Assembly: GCA_037127255.1 (NCBI GenBank)
Contig: JBANSL010000016.1
Location: 1,862,501 to 1,926,500 of the forward strand
Origin: Persicaria tinctoria
Lineage: Eukaryota > Streptophyta > Magnoliopsida > Caryophyllales > Polygonaceae
Direction: 5' to 3'
DNA length: 64,000 nucleotides
Each line of letters starts with the position of its first letter. The stretch's first letter is position 1. A program made the translations under genes and the position numbers. The notes beneath the pieces were generated by a model that saw only the letters and a list, made by a program, of their open reading frames with translations, did not search any database and was not told where the DNA came from. Shown here in pieces: positions 45,026-55,446 of the stretch.

Positions 45026-47285
45026 GGTTACTATAATTAGGGTTCGAATTTCGCATGTTTCTGATTCTCAACCGGTGGGTAGAAGCCTTAGGAGTCGAGC
45101 CAGGGTTCTGGGAGCGGAGAATTTGGATGATGGTAAGAAAGTTGCAGAGGAAGGGAATCGTAGAGGGAGAGGGCGTGGTCGAGGTCGTGGCAAGGGGGGT
45201 GAGGGTTTGGGAATGGAGGTTATGGATTCTGTGCCGTCTGTAGCTCCTGAGGTGAATAAGGAGGGCAATGTGCCAAAGGAAGAAAATGGAAAAGGGAGAG
45301 GGCGTGGTCGAGTTAGACCTCGTGGCAAAGGAAATGCTGCAATTGGAGATGGGGGTTTGAGATCTGAGGTCTCAGCTTCAATTGCATCTGCGAATTCGGA
45401 GGTGGATGTGGAAAGCAATGTTCGAGAGGTAGGCGTTCCAAGAGGAATAAAAAGTCGTGAGAAGAAAGATGCAAATGTGGAAGATGAACTGGAATTGAAT
45501 CCGGAGATTTCTGAGAATGTGGAGTGTGTCACACAAAAAGGGAAGTCAGTGAGTAGCAGGAGGACTAGGAGCTCAAAGAATGATAAAGCTGGTGGGGTTG
45601 AATGTAAAGTAGAGCCACCAAGCAGTTTGAGAAGGTCGACTAGAAGTAGAGGAACGAAGAGGAAAGATGATTTAGCATTTACTTCTGCGCTGGAGAAGAT
45701 TCCGGAGGCTTCTCAGTTAGTAAGTTCTTTGAACTGTGATGGGCTGGAGAATATCTCTCCTACAGAAAAGTTGAATGCACAGACAAGACGAGGAAGAAAG
45801 AAGAACGAAGTTGAAATGCGTTTGCAGTTGCAGATGGACTCTGCACAAAGTGTTGCAGAGGAAGATGAGAGGAGTGAGGAGGATCATAATGAAGCAGAGC
45901 AGGTTTCTAGAGAGTCTGTGCATAGTGTTTTTGAAGAAGGCAAACAACTAGCTAGTAGGCTGATTTCTGGACAAGAGAATTGTAATGAATCGGAGTTTGT
46001 TATGGTTAAGCCGGAGCCACAGTCTAATATTGGCGGAATAGTCGGTAAAGGAGAGTCAGTGAGTGAAATTGTTCAAACTGAAGGAGAATTAGCTTGTGTA
46101 CTGAATTTTGAACACGAGACTATAGAGGAGGAATTGGAGGTTACTTTGAATCAGGATGATGAAAGAGAGTCTGAATGTAATGTTGGGGCAACAGTTTCCC
46201 AAGCATCAACTGCTGATGCTTCAGAGACAGAAGCCGAAGTTGAAGTTGAAATGGGTTTGCAGATGGTCTCTACTCAAAGTGTGGTGGTGGAAGACAAGAG
46301 GAGCGAGGGGGAGCGTAATGAAGGGGAGCAGGTTTCTAGAGAGTCTATGCTTACTGTTTTTGAAGAAGGTGAACGATTAGCTAGTGGACTGATTTCTGGA
46401 CAAGAGAATTGTAATGACCTGGAGTTTGTTTTGGTTAAGCCGGAGCCGCAGTCTAATATTGGCGGAATAGTTGGTAAAGGAGTGTCAGTGAGTGAGATTG
46501 TTCAAACAGAAGGAGAATTAGCTTGTGTTCTGAATTTTGAACACGAGACTGTAGTGGAGCAATTGGAGGTTACTTTTAATCAAGATGATAAGAGAGAGTC
46601 AGAATGTAATGTTGGGGCAATAGTTTCCCAAGCATCAACTGCTGATGCTTCGGAGAAAGAAGCCGAAGCTGAAGTTCAAATGGGTTTGCAGATGGACTGT
46701 AAAAGTGTTGCGGTGGAAGACAAGAGGAGCGAGGGGGAGAATAATGAAGAAGAGCAGGTTTCTAGAGAGTCTATGCATACTGTTTTTGAAGCAGGCGAAC
46801 GATTAGCTAGTGGACTGATTTCTGAACAAGAGAATTGTAATGAACTGGAGTTTGTTGGGGTTAAGCCGGAGCCACAGTCTATTATTGGCGAAATAGATGG
46901 TAAAGGAGACTCAATGAGTGAGATTGTTCAAAAGGATGGAGATTTAGTTTGTGAACTGAATTTCGAAAACGACACTTTAGAGGAGGAATTGGAGGCTACT
47001 TTGAATCTTGATGATAAGAGAGAGTCAGAATGTAATGTTGGGGCAACAGTTTCCCATGAATCAACTTCTGATGCTTCTGAAAACGAAGCTGAAGCTGAAA
47101 TTGCTGCAGACCTGAACAAAATGACACTAGGGGAATGGTTTGATCATTTGGAGAGGTCTTTGCCTAAGCAGATACGTGCAGAGACCGATCAGATCATTCA
47201 AGATATGCTGAAGAGATCGCAGCAGTTGCACGAGTTCATGTTGCAGCAGCAAAAAGATAAAGGAACACTGCCCCTTAGATTATGA
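44727..47285 (+). CDS. FHA-domain protein with internal acidic repeats, 852 aa
   Basis: Probable nuclear phosphothreonine-binding protein. The FHA domain covers about residues 5-110 and shows the core features: GR (VRIGRVVRG), SxxH (SSKHLSI) and the SSNGTFLN strand. Its wording is like Arabidopsis FHA proteins of the At4g14490 type. After it come basic RGRGRGRGR stretches (AT-hook- or RG-like), then a long acidic region with three tandem repeats of about 143 residues (DNA about 45815-46247, 46248-46676, 46677-47100). The repeats contain SRESM/V-H-FEEG, LISGQENCN, VKPEPQS and DDKRESECNVGA. A conserved-looking C-terminus follows (LGEWFDHLERSLPKQIRAET). The ATG at 44727 is the in-frame one; see the upstream duplicate. 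One continuous exon. Confidence 0.9.
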   Translation: MDLSNLKLLIEKGHREGETLEFNSKPGFTVRIGRVVRGNTIAIKDVGVSSKHLSIDWCSEEGKWAVKDLDSSNGTFLNSSALPPHTVHDLRDGDELKIGEVTIIRVRISHVSDSQPVGRSLRSRARVLGAENLDDGKKVAEEGNRRGRGRGRGRGKGGEGLGMEVMDSVPSVAPEVNKEGNVPKEENGKGRGRGRVRPRGKGNAAIGDGGLRSEVSASIASANSEVDVESNVREVGVPRGIKSREKKDANVEDELELNPEISENVECVTQKGKSVSSRRTRSSKNDKAGGVECKVEPPSSLRRSTRSRGTKRKDDLAFTSALEKIPEASQLVSSLNCDGLENISPTEKLNAQTRRGRKKNEVEMRLQLQMDSAQSVAEEDERSEEDHNEAEQVSRESVHSVFEEGKQLASRLISGQENCNESEFVMVKPEPQSNIGGIVGKGESVSEIVQTEGELACVLNFEHETIEEELEVTLNQDDERESECNVGATVSQASTADASETEAEVEVEMGLQMVSTQSVVVEDKRSEGERNEGEQVSRESMLTVFEEGERLASGLISGQENCNDLEFVLVKPEPQSNIGGIVGKGVSVSEIVQTEGELACVLNFEHETVVEQLEVTFNQDDKRESECNVGAIVSQASTADASEKEAEAEVQMGLQMDCKSVAVEDKRSEGENNEEEQVSRESMHTVFEAGERLASGLISEQENCNELEFVGVKPEPQSIIGEIDGKGDSMSEIVQKDGDLVCELNFENDTLEEELEATLNLDDKRESECNVGATVSHESTSDASENEAEAEIAADLNKMTLGEWFDHLERSLPKQIRAETDQIIQDMLKRSQQLHEFMLQQQKDKGTLPLRL
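45815..47100 (+). repeat. Three ~430-bp in-frame repeats in the FHA gene
   Basis: Units begin at about 45815, 46248 and 46677, with TTTGCAGATGG near each start. They remain in one frame and are strongly similar at DNA level, which implies fairly recent expansion by unequal exchange. Copy number may vary between individuals. Confidence 0.9.
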
Positions 47286-47298
47286 AGTTGGTAATATG

Positions 47299-48030
47299 GT
47301 AAGCTCTTACATTTTTTTCTTTGTTAAACAGTTGCAGTCAATTGCTTATACATAATTGTAGTGGTTCTCTGTTATGCTAATGATCATGATACTGAAAGTA
47401 GAATTAGATCCAGTGTTTGCCACACTGCTCTAAAATTGTGTATTTTGAATTTTGACTTGGATCCAGTAGAGTTGTTGTCAGCTGTGCTATGTGTTTGCAG
47501 TTTGCTGGTGTATTTGTTTTCATTAGCTATAAATCTGTAATAAGTAGAAATTTGCATACTATGATAGTTTAATGTAGATGATGTTTGATCAGTGGCATGA
47601 GATAATATGAATTGTTGCTTTTTCTTCATGTGGATTTTTCTGCGCTAATTTTGGTTGGTGTCAGTTGGTTGATGGTGATCTTTGGTCATGCATGAAATCT
47701 TTGTTGGGTAAATTACAGAAAACTACCCTTAAAATGGGGCACTGTTCATAAAACCACCTTTACATTAGGAAATTATTGGAAACCACCCATAAATTTGGTT
47801 TTCACTAAAAAAAAAATCACCTAAAACTCTTCTAATGCCTTGAAATTGTGAATTTAAGAACAAAGTTGCTACAAAATATTTTTCATTATTCAAACATAAA
47901 AGGAGTCATGGGTGGTTCTTTGAAAGATAACCAAAATATTTGGTGGTTTTCTGTAATTTCCTAATTTATGGATTTTATTGGAGATTTTCTTTAATTTACT
48001 ATCTTTTGTTCTCCATGTTTTTTCTTTCAG
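47299..48030 (+). other. Probable 3'-UTR intron of the FHA gene
   Basis: A donor-like ATATG|GTAAGCTC follows the stop codon by 13 bp, and a strong acceptor TTTTTTCTTTCAG|GAATG lies at 48030. If used, this 732-bp intron lies in the 3' UTR and contains the TIR element at 47706. Introns more than ~50 nt after a stop can trigger nonsense-mediated decay; here the junction would be only 13 nt away. Predicted only. Confidence 0.4.
47706..47961. mobile_element. 256-bp TIR MITE of the AAACCACCC family
   Basis: The left end is GGGTAAATTACAGAAAACTA and the right end is CTGTAATTTCC, with spaced AAACCACC motifs mirrored between the arms. No target duplication is visible. It is the smallest of four related copies in this window. 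Confidence 0.75.
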
Positions 48031-50498
48031 GAATGTCTATTTACAAGATTCAGTTTTGTCAATAGATGATTGCTGTGGTTGAAGGTTGTGTTTCAACTTT
48101 CAAGGATTGAATAAGGATGATGGTTTTTGTGCGCAAAATCGTACTGTACTTATTTTTGTAAAAATGAAATAGATTGTAGTGTAATTTCTTGTCAATGTAA
48201 TAGGCAAAATTGTATATGTTAATGTTGCTAACAAACTTCATTTAGGCAATTTTCTCGTGTCTTTTTTACCTTAGAAACCTACAATTCGTATCAATCTAAG
48301 TTTTATTAGTTCTAATAATTTGTTTAATAGCCCATACAAAATATAACTCTACAAGAAATACAGAAGCAATTTCTTAACCACTAAAAAATAATCAGATTTG
48401 GCCTCATTTTTACCCAAACATTTTCTTGATTATCAAATTCAAATCAATCGTCTTATAAAAATTCAAAATTTGCATAAGATAGAGCCATAAATGGCTGTTT
48501 CTGCATTACTATTTATTCAATAGTCAAAACAGCTTTATTTTAAATTTATTCATTCACCAATAGAAGCTTCCCTTTCTTGATGGAGTATACAAATTGATTT
48601 GCACTGCATTTTTATACAATTTTTTTTTTAACCGAAAAGAATTTGGCAATAGGACGAAGCCTAAATATCAAGAGCATCCGAGCGGATGAAATTACACAGC
48701 AAAGAATCATCAGGTGTCTCAGTTTTTGTGAAAGCAATATCCATATGCAAAATACGGTCTGCAAAACGATTTGTTTTCCTGTAGACATGACAAATCTCGG
48801 TAGTTCGAAAGAAACCTAAGGAGACTAGACTGTCAGATACCATCATTTCAAAATTTTCAGAAGGCTTCCCAACACCTTTTAGACTATTTATGACGGTAAT
48901 GTTATCACCCTCAATAATTAGGTCAAGTATGTTTAGTTCCCTGGCTGGTAGGATCTCTTGCATTTTTATACATCTTAACTTTTGAAATTCAACCAAAAAA
49001 TATGGATGGGAAAATAAATGCTAACCAAAGCCAACTTTGAACAGACACCTAACCTAAAAAACTAGCCTCCCGGACTATAAAAAGAAATATTATCAAATAT
49101 TATTATATTATAAGATTTCAAAGTATAAGATAGAAATTCAATAGGTAGCTTTGTATACCCCACCTTGAGATCATTTTTAGCATTATTAATTAATATTAGT
49201 TCGATAGTCAAATATCCAACCTTGAGAGCATTTCTTGATGCATAATTAACCCATATATTTTACCAATATCTGATTATAATATGAAAAAAAAATCTGAGAA
49301 AAGGATAAGGTTGCTCAAGTCAAAAAAGAAAAGAAATCAACACAATTTAAACGTAAACAAATATTCTTAAATTATTCCTTAATCTAGCATCAATCGTAAT
49401 CAATACTAATCAATTTTTTCCCCTAAGAAGCTTCTTCACTCTCTGTGATCAATAATGCACTTTAAAAGCCTTGCCCATGCATAGAGCTAGTCGGCGCGAG
49501 CCGATTTACCTAGTGCGTGATTTTTGCCAGCTGGATCACGTGTACAGAATTTGTCGCTAAATATTGAGTTTTCTTATCATAAAAAAAATGGGTAATGGTC
49601 CAATAGAGTTCAACTCCACCCAAATCATTGCATTATAAAAAAAAAAATTGGAGCCAATTCAGAAATGACTTTCTAGAAAAGGTTCTATGGTCTTTTAGTT
49701 TAATGTTTCAATTCAATGGGCTTAACTATTAGTAAGAACTTGTTAAATCCCTCATAAATCATAATGTACTAAGTAGGGCACTAGTGTGTGTGTGTGTAAG
49801 CTATGACTTTTGAAAGAGGTAAAAGCTAACCCTTGAAGGAATTAAAGTTTGTTTTTGGTGAAAAGGGTGACATTTTAGGTGATCTAACTAGCCACAGAAG
49901 AAGTCATATAAGAGCTCTTCTTTCACACTAGTACCTCAGCCACCAAGGAAGAAAAAAGCAATTCTCTTGTACACCAAGGCAATGTGATTTCTCAATATCC
50001 CAACAAACAAGAGCTCCATTACTATCTTCTGCCGTCGTGTTTTTGTTCGTACTTGGGTCACTCAGAAACTCTCTCAATATAGTCTAGAAAAGGGTGTGTA
50101 ACAACTTGCCCTCCAAACCTTGCTTGATCGGAATAAACTGAGAATATTGTCATTGTTGATGCTTGTTATTGATCTTTCGACTTCTCAATCTACTAAACAT
50201 GTATGGTTGGTTGGTTGGATTGATTTGGTCAAACTTGGAACTATGAAAGAGAGGATCCAACTGAATTACAGCATTTGGTTTCTTTCCCAATTCCTATACA
50301 AGGTACAATTAATCTACCAATTTCTATACATTCTACAAAGCATCACACACAAGAAAACATCACCTTCATAATTTCTCTCAAACCAAACACCTATAACTAA
50401 CAACTACAACAACAAATGACAAAAGAAGTAACACGATAGTTCGTTAGTTTTTCGCGACGATGGGGCATGTAATCGCCTTGCAAACAGTCATTCAGACT
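47962..50498. other. Spacer between FHA and lectin-kinase genes
   Basis: Convergent 3' ends of two genes. Apart from a decayed RNase H-like fragment (48661-48996) and short TE-like debris near 49480-49560, I see no gene. Confidence 0.5.
48661..48996 (-). pseudogene. Fragment of a plant RNase H-like (RVT_3-type) domain
   Basis: A minus-strand frame of ~111 codons carries wording of the C-terminal half of plant RNase H-like domains: IIEGDNITVINSLKG, then HVYRKTNRFADRILHM, akin to the usual V.R..N..AD.LA. It has no ATG start and lacks the first half of the domain. Most likely a relic of a LINE or of an RNase H-like gene. Confidence 0.6.
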
Positions 50499-52514
50499 TC
50501 ACAGGAGCACAAGGGGACCGGGGCTAGTATCATGCTCGGTAGAGACTTCGCCCTTGCTCCAGTTTGAGCTCATGCCATCAAACGTCGATGAGGCAAACGA
50601 GTGCAGGAAGCCCTTGCTGCCTTCCGTGTTCTCCACACCGCTAGGCGGAACCAAGATTTCCGGCAACTCCATCTCCCCTGTCAAGTAGCTCACGACGTGC
50701 CTCATGGCGGGGCGTGCCCTGGGCGCATCGCAAGAGCACATCAGGCCCAGCTTCAGCACCATTATGACCTCCTTCTCGTCGAACTTCCCTCCAAGCCTAG
50801 GGTCCGCCACATTTGTGATCTTACCCGCAATCCAGTTGTCCCAGACCCACTCGGTAAGCACTAGCTCGTCTTGTGGAGCCTTGGGCTCGATGGGTCTTCG
50901 CCCACAGGCGACCTCCAACAAAAGGGTACCGAATGCATACACATCAGTACTTGTTGTGGCCTTCCCGGTCTTTGAAAGCTCCGGTGCTAGGTAACCCAAC
51001 GTCCCCACGACCCTAGTCGTGGTAAGGTAAGCACCATGGTCGTGCAGCCTAGCGAGCCCAAAGTCGCCAAGCCGCCCATTCAGCTCACTGTCTAGCAACA
51101 CGTTGCTCGACTTGATATCCCTGTGAATCACAACTTGCTCCCATTCTTCATGAAGATAGATCAGCCCCGAAGCGACTCCCTTTATGATCTTCATCCTTTG
51201 CGCCCAGTTCAACACCATGACCGGCTGGTCGAACAAGTACTTATCCAAGCTCCCATTCGGCATGTAATCGTACACGAGCAACAGATCACCACGCCGACGA
51301 CACCACCCCATCAGCTGCACCAAATTCCTATGCCTAACCCTCCCTATGGTTTCAATTTCCGCCACGAATTCCTTCAGCCCTTGCCTGGACTCGTGCGACA
51401 CCCGCTTCACCGCCACAAGGGTCTTCGTTTTCGGCAAGACGCCCCTATAAACCCGCCCAAACCCGCCCCGACCGAGCAATTCCTTCTCCCTAAACCCCTT
51501 TGTGGCCACCTTGAGCTCATTGTATGAGTACCTATGAGGCCCAATTGTCTTCTCCCAAGCTTCAATCACATCATCATCTTTCATCCTCTTATACACATAC
51601 AACCCGATTATCGTCCCGGCAATCAAGATCCCGGAGAACGAAACCGAGAGCCCGATCGCCAGTGCCAACCGGCGGCTCCTCGAATTCGATGGCAGCGGGA
51701 CCTTGTTCATCGAAAGGGATTGAGCTGATCCACTCATGTTGAAGCTCCAACCTAACAGGTAATGTGAGCTAGCAAGCAATCCAGTTGCGCAGGAGAACCC
51801 GACATACATCGAATCGTCGAAAATTGAGGTGAGATTGATCTTGTGTGACATCAAGGGGGTTTTAGGTTTGGATCCGAATGGGGAGATGGTGATGTTCAGC
51901 AAAGAGGTAGCTGAATCGAAATCGATCCAAGCTTGAATTGTGTTCTCGCTCTTGAGGGTTACATTCACTTTCGTCCCGTTCTCAGTGTGATAAGCAGCGG
52001 AAATCGAGTAATTAGAAGTTAGGCTATCAAGATCGATCCCCACATGATTATCATCAATATCCCCAAATTCGAAATCCCTAACGGAATCGAATTCGACGGC
52101 GAAGATGTGGTTAGAGGCGTTACCGTTGTTGGAGGCGTTGAAGAGGCCCAGGTACTGGCTGGGGAGAGCAAAGCTGAGATCTTTAGTGGGGGAGACGGTG
52201 AAGGCCATGCCATGGCCGCCGAGCTTCTGGAACTCGGGGACCATGGCGAAGGTGAAGGCGGTGGAGAAGGACTTAACGGCGCCGCTTTGGGGGTCCTTGA
52301 AGCGGATTGGGGTGTTGTAGAAGAGGTGGGCCGTCAATCGGCTTGTGGTGTTAGTGAGCTGTACTATCCCCTTCTGGATGAGAGTGGCCGTGCCATAGAG
52401 GTTGATGGCTTTGCCGGCGGCGGCGGCGGTGAAGCCGTCGTAGAAAAAGTCGGCGGCTTGGGCGCCGCCGATGAGGAGGAGGGTGAAACAGAGGAGGGAT
52501 ACGAAGCTGGGCAT
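50499..52514 (-). CDS. L-type lectin receptor kinase, LecRK-S.4-like, 671 aa
   Basis: Plasma-membrane receptor kinase. A signal peptide (MPSFVSLLCFTLLLIGGAQA) is followed by a legume-lectin domain (about 22-255; SFSTAF, GGHGMAF, VAVEFD-like AVEFDSVRD, DNHVGID, MYVGFSCATG). A membrane helix lies at about 281-304, then a Ser/Thr kinase with GRGGFGRVY, VAVKR, HRD (near 463) and DFG-type DFGLA. The R before the catalytic D makes it an RD kinase. The lectin wording (MVPEFQKLGGHG, LLASSHYLLGWSFNMSG) resembles Arabidopsis LecRK-S.4 more than the clade IV members I recall. Such receptors act in immune and pollen functions; the ligand is unknown. The ATG at 52514 is chosen because it starts the signal peptide; the frame extends upstream only to a TTG. 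Intronless, as typical. Confidence 0.94.
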   Translation of the reverse strand: MPSFVSLLCFTLLLIGGAQAADFFYDGFTAAAAGKAINLYGTATLIQKGIVQLTNTTSRLTAHLFYNTPIRFKDPQSGAVKSFSTAFTFAMVPEFQKLGGHGMAFTVSPTKDLSFALPSQYLGLFNASNNGNASNHIFAVEFDSVRDFEFGDIDDNHVGIDLDSLTSNYSISAAYHTENGTKVNVTLKSENTIQAWIDFDSATSLLNITISPFGSKPKTPLMSHKINLTSIFDDSMYVGFSCATGLLASSHYLLGWSFNMSGSAQSLSMNKVPLPSNSRSRRLALAIGLSVSFSGILIAGTIIGLYVYKRMKDDDVIEAWEKTIGPHRYSYNELKVATKGFREKELLGRGGFGRVYRGVLPKTKTLVAVKRVSHESRQGLKEFVAEIETIGRVRHRNLVQLMGWCRRRGDLLLVYDYMPNGSLDKYLFDQPVMVLNWAQRMKIIKGVASGLIYLHEEWEQVVIHRDIKSSNVLLDSELNGRLGDFGLARLHDHGAYLTTTRVVGTLGYLAPELSKTGKATTSTDVYAFGTLLLEVACGRRPIEPKAPQDELVLTEWVWDNWIAGKITNVADPRLGGKFDEKEVIMVLKLGLMCSCDAPRARPAMRHVVSYLTGEMELPEILVPPSGVENTEGSKGFLHSFASSTFDGMSSNWSKGEVSTEHDTSPGPLVLL

Positions 52515-53248
52515 TGCTGGGATTGGGCGATTCGATTTCTGGGTTCGGATTCTATTTGATTGGTGTGTGAACTGTGAAATCAAGGTAGTGATTTGTGGAT
52601 TGGTGATGGTGAGGGAATGAGGTGGAAAGCAGAGAGCTTGGGGAGTGGTTTTTAAAGGCAGAGAGAGAGACAAAGAACTGACAGTGGTGAAAGGGAAAGT
52701 GGGCTGTGGGCGGGTAATGGGCTAAAGGGCCCATGTGGCCCATTCGGATGCTTCAACACTTCCATCATTTATGTTGACTAATGGTCAAATGTAACGCCGT
52801 TTTCACCTACAGCTGAAAATAAAATAAAAAACATTTATTGGAATACATTAGTAGATTTTGGTCGATGATGATTTATTTCTCATAATTGGTTCATTTTATT
52901 TGGATACGTTTTTTTAAAGAAATTGTATAATAGGTTTTTTTTTAAAATTTTTCTAAAGATATAATATTTTTAACTTTGCAAAATAAAAATAAAAATACAG
53001 TTTAATAGTTTATAGTGCCTTGATTATAATTCTCTCCCTTCATCAAGGAAAATTAAATTTAATAGTTTTTCTCCCAAATTTTTCTTTAGATTCCCTTTAT
53101 TGGAAATCAATTTATTTCCACAAATAATACTACTGTATTATTTATTAAGCAAAAATATGTCATTTTACCTTTTTCACATATTTTTACAGAAATCAACAAA
53201 TATATTATAATTTAACAATTTAAAAATGATTGAAAACAATGTCATATT

Positions 53249-54740
53249 GGGAATTCAAAGTTCAACGTTCTACAGTGCACCACCAATTTGAAAATAAAAT
53301 GAAAGTAAAATGAAAGCAAGCAACTCGAAGACTTGTTAGGCAAGTCGAAGACTTTAAAGAAATAGACGTTTTGGATTATTTTGAAAATGAAGCATATAGA
53401 TCGAGGTTCAGGTTAGGGTTTTGACTAAGATGTATAAAATAATGATGGATGGAAAGCTTAATTAAAGATCACAAAGATTAACAATCGATGGTAGTCAACA
53501 TTTTCAGTTGTGTCATTTATCGCCAAGTGTAATGGGTGATTGGGTGTCATTGTTTTTTTTTTTCATGTATACCAGCGGTTAGGGGCGGATTTTGGATCGA
53601 CTTCTCGGGGATATTCGAAGATAAAGTTTTTATTACTTCGAGGATACATAAAGATATTTTTTTTTCTTTTGTATTTTTTTTTTACGAGTGGGATGCTTGA
53701 GGGTAAATTTTTTTAAATTAACACTAAAAAAATAATATAAAAAAATTGTGGGGATGCTTGAGCATCCCCAAGCTAACAAGTAAATCCGCTCCTGCCAGTG
53801 GTGTAAATGTCCAGTCGGAGTGGTCCTGTGGTGTACACGGTAGAGTTTCGATTCCTGCATCCACTCTTTTTTTAGGTGAAAATTTAAAATTTGTCACCTC
53901 GTCATAAACATTAGAAACATTCGATGAAATTTTCAATAGGTAATTTACCCTAGATAAAAAAAATGATATTTTGCTTACAATATTGGTTTGATTGTGCTGT
54001 GTGATCCGTTTGAAAGTGTTTTAAGCTTTCTGCTAGACGTTGTTAGAAGTTAAGATATTCTACGTTTACTGAATAAGCGTAGAGAGCTCCGCCTCTCATT
54101 TTAACCAAAAAATAAAATAGAAAATATGATTAACTTTCATAGATTTGTGGTTTCTACTTGTTAAATCAAGCAACATATCCAAAAGAAGGTTCTAATAAAT
54201 ATAGGGCTTTTTAGATCACCATATGTAGGTGTGGAAATGTTGACTTTAAGGGATGGGTATTGTGAAAGGAATATTTACACCAATCAAGTTGGGGACACAC
54301 TTTAATAACACAATAGGATACATACAAAAAATGACCGACTTGAAAAAAAAAATCCAACAGTTATGGTATTTGAATAGCTGTCCACTTTAACCCATTCTCA
54401 TAGAGAACCTTAAGTACAGTATATAACTAAGTATATGAGCTTAATTAATTTATAAATCCACCTCCAAAATTCAAAAATTGAAATCTTTTTAATTATTTTG
54501 GGAGGGGCGATGTGAAATTTATGCATTTTTAACGTGTTCGCTATATACACCCCAAATCATGCACGTCCTTAAGGACGTGCATAGTTAAAAGGGGTTAATT
54601 AAGTGGTGTATATACACTCATTTTGAATAATAATAAAAAATTATTTTATTTCTTCTGCAAACTGTTTTGGGCTTCCTGTAAAACTGGCTTAAATGGTTTT
54701 CCCCATCTGGTTTTGGGTTTTACAAATTACAACTAGAAAC
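53249..54740 (+). repeat. Segmental duplication, left copy
   Basis: Matches about 61744-63440 in the same orientation over many blocks: GGGAATTCAAAGTTCAACG at the start, AACTCGAAGACTT...AGGCAAGTCGAAGAC, GTTTCTACTTGTTAAATCAA, GATGGGTATTGT, ATTTTGGGAGGGG, and TTCTTCTGCAAACTGTTTTG at the end. The left copy holds ~430 bp (about 53440-53870) and a small palindromic insertion that the right copy lacks. Confidence 0.88.
54559..54582. repeat. Perfect 24-bp palindrome in a small insertion
   Basis: ATGCACGTCCTT is followed at once by its exact complement. Outside it, TATATACAC occurs inverted on either side (54542-54550 and about 54610-54618). The right copy of the segmental duplication runs uninterrupted here (GCATTTTTAATAATAATA), so this is a small insertion, probably a MITE. 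Confidence 0.7.
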
Positions 54741-54752
54741 TAATATAATAAT

Positions 54753-55142
54753 GAGTAAATTACAGAAAACCACCCTTAAAATAGGTGAATTTTCACAAAC
54801 CCACCCTTAAAATAATAGTTTGCAGAAAACCACCCATAAATTTACTTTTCTTTCAAAGAACCAACCACCCATGACCATCTTTATGTGTAAAAAAATATTT
54901 TTTTTTTAAAAGTTCTTATATTTTCTTAAATTTTTTTGTTATTTTATTTTATAATTGGGCTACTTTAAATACAAAAAATGAGACTTTAACATTTTTAAAA
55001 CAGTTTTTACACATAAAAATAAGGGTTAAGAGTGGTTCTTTGAAAGAAAAATAGGTTTATAGGTGGTTTTTTGTAAAAATTTATTTTAAGGGTGGTTTTG
55101 TGAAAACTCACCTATTTAAAGGTGGTTTTCTGTAATTTACCC
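54753..55142. mobile_element. 390-bp TIR MITE with exact 9-bp target duplication
   Basis: Flanked by TATAATAAT on both sides (54744-54752 and 55143-55151). The ends are GAGTAAATTACAGAAAACCA and its complement ...CTGTAATTTACCC. AAACCACCC motifs are spaced ~35 bp apart and mirrored. The 9-bp duplication identifies Mutator-type transposition. It inserted ~300 bp upstream of the LRR kinase ATG. Confidence 0.88.
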
Positions 55143-55239
55143 TATAATAATAATCCGTATAAGCCATTTTGTGGTTTTCACTTCCAATTGGCTTGGTTGG
55201 TGATTATTGATTTGAGACCCAAATTGCCAGTTTCTCCTT

Positions 55240-55333
55240 TGCCACTAAAGTTTTGATCAAAGTAATTATTTAAACATAGCAAACATTGCCACTAAAGTTT
55301 TGATCAAAGTAATTATTTAAACATAGCAAACAT
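55240..55333 (+). repeat. 47-bp tandem duplication in the LRR-kinase promoter
   Basis: Two identical units (55240-55286 and 55287-55333), each containing AAAGTTTTGATCAAAGTAAT, lie 115-207 bp upstream of the kinase ATG. Duplication of a promoter segment can change expression; no effect is shown. Confidence 0.95.
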
Positions 55334-55446
55334 ATGTAAGTGTTTGATAAGCTCGTACTGTTTAATTTATTTTGATAGACATTATTTAATGTCTCTCAAA
55401 TTGCATACCCTCTTTCAATCTGTGTTATAGGTTAAGCTCACAAATC

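Larger units (their letters stand above)
52515..55446. other. Spacer between the receptor kinases; left copy of a duplication
   Basis: Contains the lectin-kinase promoter, the left copy of a segmental duplication (about 53249-54740), a 24-bp palindrome, a 390-bp TIR element and a short tandem repeat close to the LRR kinase. No protein gene is supported. Confidence 0.6.

Noticed and set aside
53795..53870. tRNA- or SINE-like stretch with GTTTCGATTCC
   Set aside because: It resembles a B box, but no proper A box at the right spacing and no cloverleaf could be drawn.
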